DNA from: Lumbricus rubellus
Taxonomy: Eukaryota; Annelida; Clitellata; Crassiclitellata; Lumbricidae
Length of the DNA stretch: 64,000 nt
Reading direction: 5' to 3'
Assembly (NCBI GenBank): GCA_945859605.1
Contig: OX243825.1
Location: 32,374,992 to 32,438,991, forward strand
The stretch's first letter is position 1; every line of letters starts with the position of its first letter. Positions 21,191-33,330 of this stretch are shown in pieces. Made by a program: the position numbers and the translations under genes. The notes beneath the pieces are model-generated. The model searched no databases, was not told the DNA's origin, and worked only from the letters and a program-made list of their open reading frames with translations.

Positions 21191-21948
21191 CATTGCAGAG
21201 GGTGTCAACTCAAATCATCGAAACCCGAATCATCGAATACGCCGAACACACAAACGCCCGGCTCCCGGAATACTGTTTTATAATAGAAAGCGGCCAAACC
21301 CCAGAAAATTGTTCAGAGTTGAATGAATACATGGCACAATCGACCCATTAAGTGTTGCTGCTACACAGTCTAATGTCTAAAAATCGTTAGGTTTGTGAAA
21401 ATCGATTTTGGTGATCCGGCCGAAACGCGTTTCAGTGATTCGGCGGAAATGCGTTTAAGTGATTCGGCCGAAATGCGTTTCATTCGATCGAGTTTCGGCG
21501 ATCCGGGCCGCACCCTTGCACAATAGGCCTATCTACGAGCAGGACCATCATAGGTCTTTGTGCTCATAAGCTGTGTAAAACATTTTCAGACTCTCGTCGG
21601 TTAAATTAACGAATATTATGTGATTTCTATTCAGTTTTGCCAACAAGCGACATGTTACGTTCTGTATTGGCATCATTTGAGTGGAAAAACGTACTCGCGC
21701 AAAGGATAACGACCTGCATTATCGCTCACTTTTAGCATTTTATAAAATAACTTCGTAAATATTAAAGATTAAGATGGGGATTTTCAACAAACAATACAAA
21801 ATCACCTTTGTCACAGTTCTATCGCAAAACGATGCTTGTTACAATTTTGTTCGGGTTTCGAAAAAATCCACTTTATTCGACTACACTACTAAAGAAGAGA
21901 ATGATAAAAAAATCTCATATGGAACGTGGGCCTACGTGGCGGTATACG
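21190..21948. other. Intergenic with short GATTCGGCCGAAATGCGTTT repeats
   Basis: At 21410-21510 about four near-repeats of GATTCGGCCGAAATGCGTTT (roughly 28 bp apart) occur. Their half-palindromic TCGGCCGA is notable. Otherwise no gene is supported. Confidence 0.45.
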
Positions 21949-23072
21949 CAGGCCCGCATTAAGGTCAGTACGGGCCCGGGTGCTGCGACAACCTTGCGGG
22001 CCCCTTCTGTCAGCCAGCGGTCCACAAGGCAGTGAAGGCACAGCGATGCCACTCTCAATTTTTAAAAAGGTCAGATCCGGTCAAAAAGAGCTAGATTGAG
22101 AATTTCTGAGAAAACACATGGATTTCTCGATTTTTCGCGTTTGAAATTAAAATTTCTGAAGACCATTTTTTTATTCATCCAACCAAAATTTGCTCCTTTT
22201 CCAGAAAATTTTCTGATGACTCTTTTTTTAAACTTTCGCTACAAAATCTACAATTTTTTGGTTCGAATTCGTATTCACAATATTTTCGATTTTTTCAAGT
22301 CTTTTGTGCATTTTCACCTTTCAAAAGTCTATTTTTATGCGTAAAAAGTCTGAAAAACCGCCGTGAGAAAAAGGCTAGATCCTGAAAAAACAGTAGAAAG
22401 GAAGACGACCGAAAAAACCTAGATCTTGGTGGGAAAAGCTATGAGTGGCATCAGCGACAAGGCATATAATTCTTCGCACTCAAAGATTTGGCACAGGCAC
22501 AGGCACAGGCACAGTCGGTAATAATCGTATTCGTAAAAATGGACATCTGCACATACATGTAAGGGCAAGATGAGCACTTAGGCCTACCCTGCAAAATTGA
22601 AACCTATGTTTAACTAATAGCTTTAATGGGTTACTTTAAGGCTCTTAGTAAACTTCTTAGCCATAAGGCACTTATTACACTATAGTGATGTACAAACTGA
22701 AGCTGAGAAATTGCGATGTAGAAACCTAAACTACATTTGCATATGTTGTTAATTTCCTGCTTTGCATTTTTCACCCTCTTTCTAAACAATTTAGCGATTA
22801 GACTAGGCCTACTAGCTCATAATTGCGAAGGATTATTATTACAACAATGGTAAATTCCTGCGATTTCAACAAATTTATAAATAGTTAGTTCGAGTTAATA
22901 AATCTGATGTGTGGGAGAACTTTAATGTCATCGTATTTCTTAATGTTGCAGCATTCTTGCTAATAAATTTCATCATTTCCGAAAATGTGGGCCCTCAAAA
23001 CTGCGGGCCCCTAAATCTGCGGGCCCGGGTGCTGCAGCACCCTTAGCACCTACCTTAATTAATGCGGGCCTG
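21949..23072. mobile_element. hAT-like non-autonomous element
   Basis: Inverted ends CAGGCCCGCATTAA are followed on both sides by GGGCCCGGGTGCTGC. Flanks GGTATACG (21941-21948) and ATTATACG (23073-23080) match at 6 of 8, consistent with an old 8-bp hAT-type duplication. The interior is AT-rich with no transposase. (GGCACA)n occurs at 22484-22513. Confidence 0.6.
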
Positions 23073-23491
23073 ATTATACGGGGCAGTAGCGTGGACTATT
23101 ATGGGAAAACAAAAAGGGAGATAACAGTCAGGCTACTCTATGGTCGTTCGGCGATGCAAGTCGACGATCCGGTCTCTGAGCTTCTACGGCAGATTATTGT
23201 GTCTTTAGCGACAGTCGCTCGAAAGCATCTGGATTTATAGATGTCTTCTTAAGTCTGACTTTTTCGAATCTGATTCGTGGATGTTTTGGATAGAAATTCA
23301 TTCCGTAAGTTCTTGACCCTGGACCACGCTATCGATGATCGCCATTGGACGGATCCATTGCGAACAACCCACGAAGGATGCCAGGTTGCCACAACACCTC
23401 CGCCACCTTACGAGTGATTGCCGTTCCCGCATACATGGATGGGGCAAGAAAAAGAAATGGGACGCTGCAGCTGCTGTCGACATCTTGCGAG
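23073..23491. other. Unassigned sequence, possibly old retroelement
   Basis: A plus-strand open frame ends GWGKKKKWDAAAAVDILRG just before the FB insertion, and the reading continues after it. I do not recognise a domain. Together with the CTTA tail at 24309 it may be the body of a LINE. Confidence 0.3.
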
Positions 23492-23949
23492 GGTGTCACG
23501 ACAACTTGTCCAACGACAACTCGTCCACCGACAACTTGTCCACGGACAACTGGTCCACCGAAATAGAAGCCGGATTAACGAGAGAGCGCTTGAGAAATGG
23601 AAGTGAAAGAAAGTTCTTTATTTACGAAATAGGAGCTGGGTTATGAAAAAAAGTCTAATGGTTTTCTTGCTTAAATAGAAGCTGAATTGACGATTTTCAT
23701 CATGTGTCTCAACATGCATCCAGCTTCTATTTCAGGTAGAAAAAAACTTGATCCATCTTCCATTTCTCAAACGGCTTTTCATCAATCCAGCTTCTATTTC
23801 ACCCGTAAAAACCTTCATCCAGCTTCCATTTCTCAAGCGTTTTCTCATTAATCCGGCTTCTATTTCGGTGGACGAGTTGTCGGTGGACCAGTTGTCCGTG
23901 GACGAGTTGTCGTTGGACGGGTTTTCGTTGGACCAGTTGTCGTAAAACC
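23492..23949. mobile_element. FB foldback element, copy 7
   Basis: Ends are GGTGTCACGAC and GTCGTAAAACC. CTTGCGAG is repeated at 23484-23491 and 23950-23957 (8 bp, extendable to 9 with a shared G). Outer repeats here are of the GTCCACCGACAAC subtype, as in the copies at 27777 and 49368, so these three form a subfamily. The centre reads CATGTGTCTCAACATGCATC. Confidence 0.85.
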
Positions 23950-24330
23950 CTTGCGAGGGACTCTATAAATTCGGTCCACCACTCAACATCGGACGAGAAA
24001 CTATCGGCTGGACTCATAATAATTATGTGCGCATTGGAGTTCGTCGGTGGTGACTCGATTTTGCTTTCGGGCGTCGTCTTTTCTCATGGATGACTCTGTC
24101 TGTCGTAGAGGCTTTGTGTAACATCGTAGACTAGAGTTTCTGATGGGCGCCGTTCCTGGCTGCCAGCTCTGTAATTGTATTTGTTTTGTATGTTGTGTCT
24201 TCGTTATCGTCGTTGATGGCTGCCATATTTGTCTGGTTATTTGTTTTTATCTGTCGTGTTTTATATGCTTGTAAATCAGATTGCGTTTGCAGCTGATACA
24301 TTAAAGAATATACTTACTTACTTACTTACT
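23950..24330 (+). mobile_element. Probable LINE 3' end with (CTTA)n tail
   Basis: Sequence ending ATACATTAAAGAATATA and then (CTTA)n at 24309-24330 looks like a non-LTR 3' terminus. The coding part is not recognisable. Confidence 0.45.
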
Positions 24331-24430
24331 GGAGGCTTTTGAAATGTGGTTGCGGAGAAGAATGTTTAGGATCAGTTGGATGGACTACAAAAACCAATGA
24401 AGAGGTGCTGCAATATTATTAGGCCTACTG

Positions 24431-24830
24431 TTGAAAGAATTAGAAATGTCGCCGATTGATACAATGCGTAAGAGGCAGATTAACTGGTTGGGGATCGTGT
24501 TGAGGGGAGACTCGCTCTTGAGGACTGTCCTCGAGGGAAGAATGGAGGGAAGGAAACCCCGAAGACCGAGAAAGATTATGTTGGACTGGTTGATGGACAG
24601 AGAAAAGGGACGAGGATGTAAATAAATCAAGGTTAAAGCACAGAATAGACAAGACTGCATGGTGTCTTTGGAATCTTGGACGATCTGCCTAAGGGCAGAA
24701 CACTATGACACTAATTAACGAGAAAAGGGACGAGGATATAAAGAAATCAAGGTAAAGCACAGAATATACAAGAATGGTGTCTTTGGAATCTTGGCCTAAG
24801 GGCAGAACACTATGATAGAAGAAGACTAAT
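24431..24830 (+). pseudogene. LINE C-terminal fragment with internal tandem duplication
   Basis: Translation MRKRQINWLGIVLRGDSLLR and EGRKPRRPRKIMLDWL matches the R...W.GHVLRG region near the C-terminus of LINE reverse transcriptases. The segment starting AGAAAAGGGACGAGGAT is duplicated in tandem (24600 and 24720). 24830-25380 shows nothing recognisable. Confidence 0.6.
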
Positions 24831-25380
24831 AACGAGACTAGAACACAATTTCATGCTTGCAGTAACTATTTATTCAGAAAGAAAATTCCAGTATTACTTG
24901 AATCCTCACTAAATAAATAAATTATGTAAATGTCTAATAATTTGGATATCGAGTTTTGCATTGAATTTGGTTGTCACATCCATTTCTTAATGTGTCTGCC
25001 GTTTTTAGCGAGGGAAATCAAACCTGAAACAATCGTAAATAAAACACATTCTTCAGATAAATCTATTAATCTTCGATACGGAACAAACACATATCGAGAA
25101 TGCAACGTTAAGTAATTGAAGTTACATGTAACCGCGAAAGTTATCTCTATATCGAGGCCTATATTATGAATATCGACTGACAGACTGCTCCTTAAAAGCA
25201 AGCACTGCACTCTTCTGATGTAGAGGCCTACTAAACAAAATTTCGTGAAGACAAACAACACAAGATAAGATTTAGACAAATCAAATAATTATATTCAATG
25301 GCAACAGGCTTTTTTAAAGCTTTGATTATGAGAGATGGCGTCGTTTTTCAGGTTAAATCCCTCGGATCACAAACATATAA

Positions 25381-26593
25381 TTATCATCATCATCATCATC
25401 ATCAGGAACCGTGGGCTCAGCGCCCGTAGGTGTCAATCAATCAATCAATCAATCAATCCATTTATTGTAACCATCAACCATAAACAATTGTCATAGTACA
25501 AAATGCTTCACAAGATCGGATGGTAACAAGGAAGGCCCTAAGGGAGGAAAATCCCGCTAACAGGGACACCTAATTACATGTGCAGTTTTAACTGATGGCT
25601 AAACGGTTGATATCATGAATTGAACAGTAGGCAAAACAACAGAATGAAATAACAAGTAATGTAGAAAACTTAACAAAAAAAAACACAACACACTTACAAA
25701 ACAAAGAAACAAAACAGTGCCAGTGCTTACAAGGTTAAACATCTTCACAGTCATTAATTAAATAGTCACGTAGCAGTGTCTTAGCCCTTAGTAAACTTGA
25801 TGCCTGCTGAATGTGATTAGGAATCGAGTTCCATACACCAGGTCCAGTGTATTTAATATGGAATCTTCTTGAGTTTAATCGAGCAGATATGGTACGATAG
25901 TGCGAGGAGTTTCTAGTAGAATAATTGTGTATATCAGAACCTTGTTGGAAGTACCCTGTAAAGTTAAGGGGTAGAAGACCATGGGTGAACCGATACATAA
26001 AGACTCCAATCTGGAAAGTCATTATTTGGTGAAACTTTAATAAATTAAATTATTGGAATAAAGGAGTTGAGTGAGCAAAAGACTTAACTCCAGCTACGAT
26101 ACGTAGGCACGTTTTTGGAGAAGTACTAATTTATTGAGCCTAGATTTATATGTGGATGCCCAAACCAAATTACAATACGAGAGATAAGGATATATTAATG
26201 AATAATACAATTTAACTCGAATATTGGAAGGAAGTATATAGGAGGTTCGACGAAGGATACCAACATTTTTTGCAATTTTTGCAGAGATATATTTAATATG
26301 ATCATTCCATGTGAGGTGTTGATCAATGTAAACACCAAGTAATTTTGTGGAGCTAACCTGCGCTATAGAGGTATTATTAATAAACAGTTGCAATGAATCA
26401 CTCTGAGGGCACATCTTTTTATTAGTTCGAATGCCTTCTTCACCAGGTCTTCCGATGCCTTCTTCACCAGGTCCTTCCATTTTCTCCTATCCAGCGCCGC
26501 TCTGCTCAGCTCCTGAAGCGAGGCTCTGCCCCATTCGGAGATGTCGTCGAGCCATTCCCTGTGCGGACGTCCTCTCTTGTTTGTTCCGTCCAT
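25381..26593 (-). pseudogene. Two nested LINE fragments
   Basis: Outer element: 26593-26420 encodes KRGRPHREWLDDISEW, AALDRRKWKDLVKKA, and its 3' end (CACCTACGGGCGCTGAGCCC, then (ATG)n) lies at 25430-25381. Inner element: 26420-25436 encodes reverse transcriptase phrases (TKLLGVYIDQHLTWNDHI, RVKLYYSLIYPYLSYCNLVW), then, after a frameshift, FMYRFTHGLLPLNF and YTGPGVWNSIPNH, ending in a (TTGA)n tail at 25458-25436. Both are dead. Joining the outer pieces restores a normal LINE C-terminus. Confidence 0.75.
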
Positions 26594-26764
26594 ACATATA
26601 GCTTAATACAATACATACTACTTCGCATATTATTATGTATGTCATTAATCATAAAGTTTTATACACTCAGAGGTGCATAATATTATTACAACCTACTTTC
26701 ATAAAAAAATTAGCTTACATAATAGCCATACAGTACACAACCGAATATAATATGCCAGTGTAAA

Positions 26765-27612
26765 CATTATACCCCCCCGTGCAAACTATAGGCTAATTTG
26801 AAGCAATCATCGCATTTATTGCACTAAACATATCAGAAAAATAATGCCCCTTCTTGTTTTAGTCTGAAAATTTTCATCCGTCATCCCACTTCGTGGTTTG
26901 TTATAATATTTTCATCTACAACTAAAATAGATCTAGTAGCCTAAATCCCCTCTGAGATGACAATGGAAAAATGGCTTCGAAGCTATTATATATTCCGATA
27001 AAAATTGATAACATACCACGAAGTGGAATGAGGGACCACAACAAGAAGCCTTATGATTTTTCTGATATTTTTAGTGCAATAAATGCGATGTTTGGTGCAA
27101 ATTACAGTTTGCATGGGGTAATGTTTAGGAGGGGGTAATTTGAAACCTTTACACCGGTGTAAAGGTTTCAGATTACCCCCTGCTAAACATTACCCCCCTG
27201 AAAATTGTAAATTGCACCAATCATCGCATTTATTCCACTAAAAGAATCGGAAAAATCATCCCGCTTCTTGTTTTGGTCTGAAGATTTTCATCCGTCATCC
27301 CACTTCGTAGTTTGTTTTCAATATTTTCATCTGTAACTAAAATACTAATCGCCGCTGAAGTTACAATGGAGAAAATGACTTCGAGGCTATTATTTTTTTG
27401 GATCGAAATATTAATGACAAAACACGAAGTGGGATGACGGATGATATTCTGCAGACCAAAACAAGAAGCGGCCGGGATGATTTTTTCTGATTTTATTAGA
27501 GCAATAAATGCGATGATTGATGCAAATATAGTTTCCGGGGGGTAATCTGAGACCGGTTTCAAGTTACCGGGGGGTAATGTTTAGGAGGAGGGTAATTTGA
27601 AACCTTTACGCC
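26765..27612. mobile_element. Palindromic CCGGTGTAAAGGTTTC element, copy 3
   Basis: Arms at about 27160-27330 and 27440-27612 are inverted copies (ATCATCCCGCTTCTTGTTTT against AAACAAGAAGCGG; ATCCCACTTCG against CGAAGTGGGAT). A second partial copy precedes it. A short frame across it is an artefact of the repeat. Confidence 0.65.
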
Positions 27613-27630
27613 GGGTAGGCCTACAACAGC

Positions 27631-27722
<92 letters not shown>
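27631..27722. repeat. (CAT)n microsatellite, about 30 units
   Basis: Uninterrupted CAT/ATC run. It is the expanded 3' tail of the retroposon that continues at 27723-27776 and 28251-28320. Confidence 0.95.
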
Positions 27723-28320
27723 GTTTTCCCTGGGTTAACAACCCGTAGGTGTCCGACGCCACTCCCTGTCTGAGTCGGTGTCACGACAACTCGTCCATAG
27801 ACAACTCGTCCAACGACAACTCGTCCACGGACAACTGGTCCACCGACAACTCGTCCACTGAAATAGAAGCCGGATCAACGAGAGAGCGCTTGAGAAATGG
27901 AAGCTGGATGAAAGTTTTTTTATTTACGAAATAGGAGCTGGGTTTATGAAAAAAGTCCCATGGTTTTCGTGCTTAAATAGAAGCTCAATTGACGATTTTC
28001 ATCATGTGTCTCAACATGCATCCCGCTTCTATTTCAGATAGAAAAAACTTGATACATCTTCCATTTCTTAAGCGGTTTTTCATCAATCCAGCTTCTATTT
28101 CATCTGTAAAAACCTTCATCCAGCTTCCATTTCTCAAGCGTTTTCTCATTAATCCAGCTTCTATTTCGGTGGACGAGTTGTCGGTGGACCAGTTGTCCGT
28201 GGACGAGTTGTCGTTGGACGAGTTGTCGTTGGACCAATTGTCGTGGAACCGTCTGAGTCTGTCTCGCATCATGCTTCCCAGCTTCAACCGGTCCGGTCAG
28301 CAGGTCCGCTCCATACAACA
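27723..28320 (-). mobile_element. CAT-tailed retroposon split by FB
   Basis: Pieces 27723-27776 and 28251-28320 join at GTCTGAGTC to reproduce the retroposon seen whole at 5861 and 32510 (CTGTCTGAGTCTGTCTCGC). Confidence 0.75.
27777..28250. mobile_element. FB foldback element, copy 8
   Basis: Ends are GGTGTCACGAC and GTCGTGGAACC. GTCTGAGTC is perfectly duplicated (27768-27776 and 28251-28259), and uninterrupted target copies exist in the window. It is shorter than copy 1 and nearly the same as the copy at 23492. Confidence 0.9.
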
Positions 28321-28715
28321 GCTAGGCCTACTTATTTTTATAACGTAAAGTGAAGCTATGCAAGTTATTGTTAGCAAAACCCCATTTAAAGAGACCTCTG
28401 GCTTCCTTCTGGCCAAGTGCATGCCCAGTTCCCGCAAGGAGCACGCTTTTCAGTCTCTGCTTCACTAGCGACCGGAACGTTTTCATTGGATCTTTTGATA
28501 TCGTGACCATCATCAGCGACGTCATCCTTGTGGTTGGTTATGGCTTTGGTTATGCCTAGCAAATAAATAATTGTTCTGTAAGGTTAAGGTCAATAACTGC
28601 ATAGTTTGTGATCAACATCAATAATAGTAGAATTATCAAAAATAACTGAAGCGAAATCGACTGTTATTAAAAAATGAAAATAACGAGAATTGTTGTACTA
28701 CTATTAGTAGGCCTA
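28321..28715. other. Intergenic
   Basis: I see no supported gene or repeat here apart from scattered TAGGCCTA octamers. Confidence 0.4.
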
Positions 28716-28852
28716 GTGGTGGTGGTGGTGGTGGTGGTGGTGGTGGTGGTGGTGGTGGTGGTGGTGGTGGTGGTGGTGGTGGTGGTGGTGGTGGTGGTGG
28801 TGGTGGTGGTGGTGGTGGTGGTGGTGGTGGTGGTGGTGGTGGTGGTGGTGGT
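28716..28852. repeat. (GGT)n microsatellite, about 45 units
   Basis: A nearly pure GGT/ACC run followed by GCAGTAGCAGCAGCAGCAG. All six frames are open because of the repeat. The homopolymer 'proteins' are not genes. Confidence 0.95.
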
Positions 28853-30475
28853 GTGGCAGCAGTAGCAGCAGCAGCAGTAGTAGTAGAGTGACTCGCCAAA
28901 AGTCGTCAGAATTTTCGGCCGAAGATTCGCAACAAATTTCCCGAACAGGGCCCCACATTTTTTTAATCCGGCCCTGCCTATGTAAAATTTGGCGAGCAAA
29001 TTTATCCTGCACCTCATAGCCTACGTAGGAAGCCGGATAAGTCCCCATTCGTGTAGGCCTATCTCCACAAGGCAAAATGGAAGCGACAAAACATGCATTA
29101 TTAATTGTTAGGCCTATGCCATAATTTCGCAGTCGGTTAAATTGAAATAATTATGTTCTACCACTTTTACAGTATTATGTAATAAGGTTGGGAATGCCTG
29201 CAAGAAGGCGCCGCACAAAATAGCAGCTACATTACAGCCATCTAAGACTTAGCAGCAACCATTTTATTCTTAGGCTATATAAAATTCATGAAGAATTTGA
29301 CTTACCGGGAGCTAACTGGCTAACCAGCAGAATGCAAATGCAAAGTACGTTCCCTTTTTTGATCTGAAATTTGACAGTTTATGCATGTATATTTTTAATC
29401 TATGTTAGAATCATTTTGCTACTTGAAGCGATGGAAGAAAACAAATTGGATGAGTGATGCAGGATAGAGCATGAAAATGTGTTTAAACAGCTGTTACATA
29501 GCCACGTAGGCCTATCTTTCTCCTATGTTAGCCTATAGGATTGTGGAGAAAAAATGAGCTGAGCCGTTACTTTGTCTATGATACTGTATAGATTTCAAAA
29601 CTTGCATCTGTTAGAAAACAGTGCTAACCATCGCTGTCTTACCATCTTCAGCGATTTTCTCACTTCTTCGGCTGTGTCAATGATCGGTTCTTCATCGCTT
29701 CAGCCAAGACTCGCATCGCCTTTTATAGCAATTCATTGGCCCGCGGCGAAGCAGCCAGCGTGACGTTGTTGCCGTAAATTATCTGATATTGCTTGAAGAA
29801 AAAGCACCTGGAACGCATGACGAATCGATATTCTGCACTTGCATTTGATTGTGCATAAATCAATCATGCATTGGTTATTGCTTTCTCTCCAGCGGTGTTC
29901 ACGTTAGACCTAAAAAAATTTATCCTTATAACTCTGTCGTCCGATGACATTTTTATTACATTATAATTAATTTAGGCCTATGTTCAGATCGAAACCATAC
30001 CAGTTGACACATCGTAACCCTCGGGCTACCAAGCTTTTTTGTAACACTGACTACCAAGGGGGGGGTGGTTACCACCCCCCTGGATTTTGGGTTTGGTTTG
30101 AGATATCATAACTTGCAATAGGCTACATCAATGGATTCAGCATTCATTTCTGCACAAAATGGTATAGGCCCTATTTAGGTTTAAAATATATGAAAACACA
30201 TCGGAATTATGAATTTTTCCCGTAGACACCCGTCGATTCCACAAAATGTATACTTTCGCATAAGCAAAATATTAGATTCAAAATAATAATAATAATTATT
30301 AGATTCAGCAGCAGCAGTAGTAGGCCTATTGGCTCAAGGCCGTCCTTTGATCGCGGGGCACTGAAGTCATTCAAGCTTGAAGAGTGTAGGCCTAGCCTAT
30401 GTATCTGATCGCATTGTTTTTGTGCGATGCAGTGCAATGTATGCAATCACATAAATGTTTGCCAGGTTTCATTAA
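28853..30475. other. Intergenic, rich in TAGGCCTA
   Basis: No gene is supported. At least six exact TAGGCCTA octamers occur between 29050 and 30400, and a short perfect hairpin GGGTGGTTACCACCC lies at about 30065-30080. A 63-codon frame at 29572 has no recognisable domain. Confidence 0.45.
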
Positions 30476-31067
30476 CACTTGAGTGCCCAAGGTATTGTTT
30501 GGTACACGAAGGCCCAAGGGGTGGTCCGCGCGGACCCAAGCGTTTTTATGCTAATTTCTTGAGAAGTGATTGGAATATCGTAACAGAATTAGGTTATATG
30601 TATTCCCAAATGAATTTGCAATCGATTGATGTATCTTAAAGCACAATAGCACCATCTGCAAACGCAGTTTTTTTCGTAAAAACTGGTCGTCTTTACATTA
30701 TATATTGAGAAGAGATTGGAATATCGTTTCAGAATTTAGTTATATGTACATGTACTGCCAAATGAATTTGCAATCGATTGATATATATTACATCACAATA
30801 GCACCCTCTGGTATAAAATAATAGCTATTTTTTAGTAACCATACGCATGCATGACGAATGGTCGTATATCTTGGGGTACCCTTAGTATATGCTGTGATTG
30901 TGGGGTGCAAGGTTGGACAATGCTCACTCAAAATATACCATTCTATGCCGAAATGGATGTTCTAGGAATACATAAAAGCATTTTTGCACATTCATAGCCT
31001 TTAAAAAGTTATCCGGGAAAAACAGGCCTGGGGTCCGGTCGGACCCCCCTCCTTGGGCACTCGAGGG
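30476..31067. mobile_element. piggyBac-like MITE
   Basis: TTAA flanks both ends (30472-30475 and 31068-31071). Terminal repeats are CACTTGAGTGCCCAAGG on the left and the inverse of CCCTCGAGTGCCCAAGG on the right, the CCCT...AGGG pattern of piggyBac. A block of about 105 bp (GATTGGAATATCGT, AAATGAATTTGCAATCGATT) is directly repeated at 30557 and 30703. There is no transposase. Confidence 0.75.
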
Positions 31068-31249
31068 TTAAACCCGCGTAAGAATGAACGTTGCAAGACG
31101 TGTTCACTTGATTGATTGACGTAGAGACGTTATCGATAACAGCCAAGACAGAGTCTTCTTCACAAGGAGAATAAATTATACTGAATGAGAAAAACATTTG
31201 CATAAGGACCAGTAAATTTTTAAGATGTCCGATGCAGAGCCATTCGCCG

Positions 31250-31345
31250 ACTTGAGAGTGTCGGCGGCGGCGCGCCGACCAAAAAAAATTTGGCGGCGCG
31301 GCGCTCTCGTAATGTCGGCGTCGGCGGCGCGGCGTCGTGGGATAA
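31250..31345. repeat. GC-rich GTCGGCGGCGGCG cluster
   Basis: GTCGGCGGCGGCGCGCCGAC and related GGCGCGGCG runs stand out in AT-rich DNA. An inverted relative lies at 33195-33330, so the pair could be ends of one element. 31345-31740 shows nothing else. Confidence 0.5.
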
Positions 31346-31857
31346 GTGTTCAAGAGTCGCATACTTATTTTAAAACTTGTCATACAAGCAACCTATAACA
31401 ATAATCATTTAAAAAATTGCGTGCTATGCCATTATTTTGGCAGTTATCTGGTCTTTAAACAATATGCCTGAGAAACAACTATTCTCGGAACAGACGTCCA
31501 TTTAGAAAATTGTAGGATACAAAGACTGGATTAAAAGCAACTTTACAATGTTATAAAATTCAGAACCCCAGCTTACTAATAGCCTAATAGAATTTTTTTT
31601 AAAACTGTTTGCGCAGTGGCGGTGCTACATGCCTATTTTACTCCTGTAGGCCTAATGCTTTATGATCGTCTAAAAATACTTTGGAATTTTTATCATCTAC
31701 TTTACACTTCATTTCTTTAATCAGCCGAATGAGACCCATTTACTTGACGCGACCTGCAGAAATTGTATAGCTGTAGGCATTCAGATTGATTGATTGATGC
31801 ACACAAGAACGTAAATGCATAGGCCTACACTCATACATGCATAATATTATACATGCA

Positions 31858-32203
31858 TACACACATACATACATACATACATACATACATACATACATAC
31901 ATACATACATACATACATACATACATACATACATACATACATACATACATACATACATACATACATACATACATACATACATACATACATACATACATAC
32001 ATACATACATACATACATACATACATAGGCTACATACATATATACATACATACAAACATGTATGCAAACATTACACACATATACATTAAAACATACTTAA
32101 ACAATTACATACAGGCGTACCTGTATACATACATACAATCATACATACAATCATACATACAAGCATGCATACATACATGCATACATACATACATGTACAT
32201 ACA

Positions 32204-32237
<34 letters not shown>

Positions 32238-32442
32238 CATACATACATACATACATACATACATACATACATACATACATACATACATACATACATACAT
32301 ACATACATACATACATACATACATACATACATACATACATACATACATACATACATACATACATACATACATACATACATACATACATACATACATACAT
32401 ACATACATACATACATACATACATACATACATACATACATGC
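31858..32442. repeat. (ACAT)n microsatellite in two blocks
   Basis: Long pure tetranucleotide blocks at about 31858-32027 and 32195-32442, joined by an impure stretch (ATACATACAATC, ATGCATACAT). All apparent long reading frames here (TYIH or YVCM repeats) are artefacts. Confidence 0.95.
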
Positions 32443-32467
32443 ATATAGTTCTTTTACCATTGTTGTT

Positions 32468-32957
32468 CATCATCAAAATCATTGGGCTCAATGCCCGTAA
32501 GAGTCCGACGCCACTCTGTGTCTGAGTCTTTCTCGCGTCATGCTGCCCAGACTCAACCGGTCCGGTCAGCGGGTCTGCTCCATACCATTACCATCTTGGA
32601 GCACCTAGACCACCTTGTCTGATTGAAGAGAATATTGGGAGAGAAGCATGAAGGACAACGTGGGTCAATGCCCGTATGTGTCCCATGCACGCTCTCTCCT
32701 TCGACTCTCTCCACTGGTCTGTCCTAACCGGCCTGTGCATGTCTGCTCCACATCATGACACCTTGAAGCATCTGGGTCGCTATGTCACTTGTGTCGTGGT
32801 CTTTTCGGATTTCAATCGTCTTGGTCTTTTCCTGCCAGTGTATCGCCACCCATCTGGCAAACCTTCCTCCTTTGTCCGGGCTTAGGACCGGCACAGGGAC
32901 GTTGTTGGTTCCCTGTGTCGAAGGACGGACGCAGTTTGCCGTCGTGCCCAGGACCGA
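32468..32957 (-). mobile_element. CAT-tailed LINE-derived retroposon, intact insertion
   Basis: ACCATTGTTGTT flanks it on both sides (32456-32467 and 32958-32969), a 12-bp target duplication like that of the copy at 5782. The body is the same (ATTGGGCTCAATGCCCGTAA, CCACCCATCTGGCAAACC), with a short internal stretch absent from the 5782 copy. Confidence 0.75.
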
Positions 32958-33194
32958 ACCATTGTTGTTGCCGTGAGTTAAATCAAATCACAAGATGAAC
33001 AAAAGTTTAATTAAGCGTTAAGCGCATTGTTTCAGAAGTCAAAACCTGGAAATAACATCATAGGTTTCATTGCATTGACGCAAAATCGCCAGAAAAAATC
33101 GAAGTACAAAAAAGAATCTACTTCGCACTGACGGAACAGTGTTTTCAGCGAAATCGTGCAAGAGTTGAAAAATTAAACAAAAAGAAATAGACGA

Positions 33195-33330
33195 ATCAGC
33201 GTGGCATCGGCGTCGCGCCGACAAATTTTCGGCGGCGGCGGCGCCGGCGCGCCGACCTAAAAAATTAGCCGGATGGCGGCGCCCACAAATTGTCGGCGAC
33301 GGCGGCGCGGCCGGCGCAGAGCTCTAGTCC
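33195..33330. repeat. GC-rich GGCGCGCCGAC cluster, inverted relative
   Basis: Contains GGCGGCGCCGGCGCGCCGAC and ends near GCAGAGCTCTAGTCCG, compared with GATGCAGAGCC near 31213 in the other orientation. It may be the right end of an element spanning about 31210-33330. Confidence 0.4.

Noticed and set aside
28636..29075. Long open frames of poly-Pro, poly-Thr, poly-His or poly-Val
   Set aside because: They are translations of the (GGT)n/(ACC)n microsatellite, open in every frame, without any conserved flanking domain.
31740..32525. Frames of repeated YVCM and TYIH, up to 155 codons
   Set aside because: These are translations of the (ACAT)n microsatellite.
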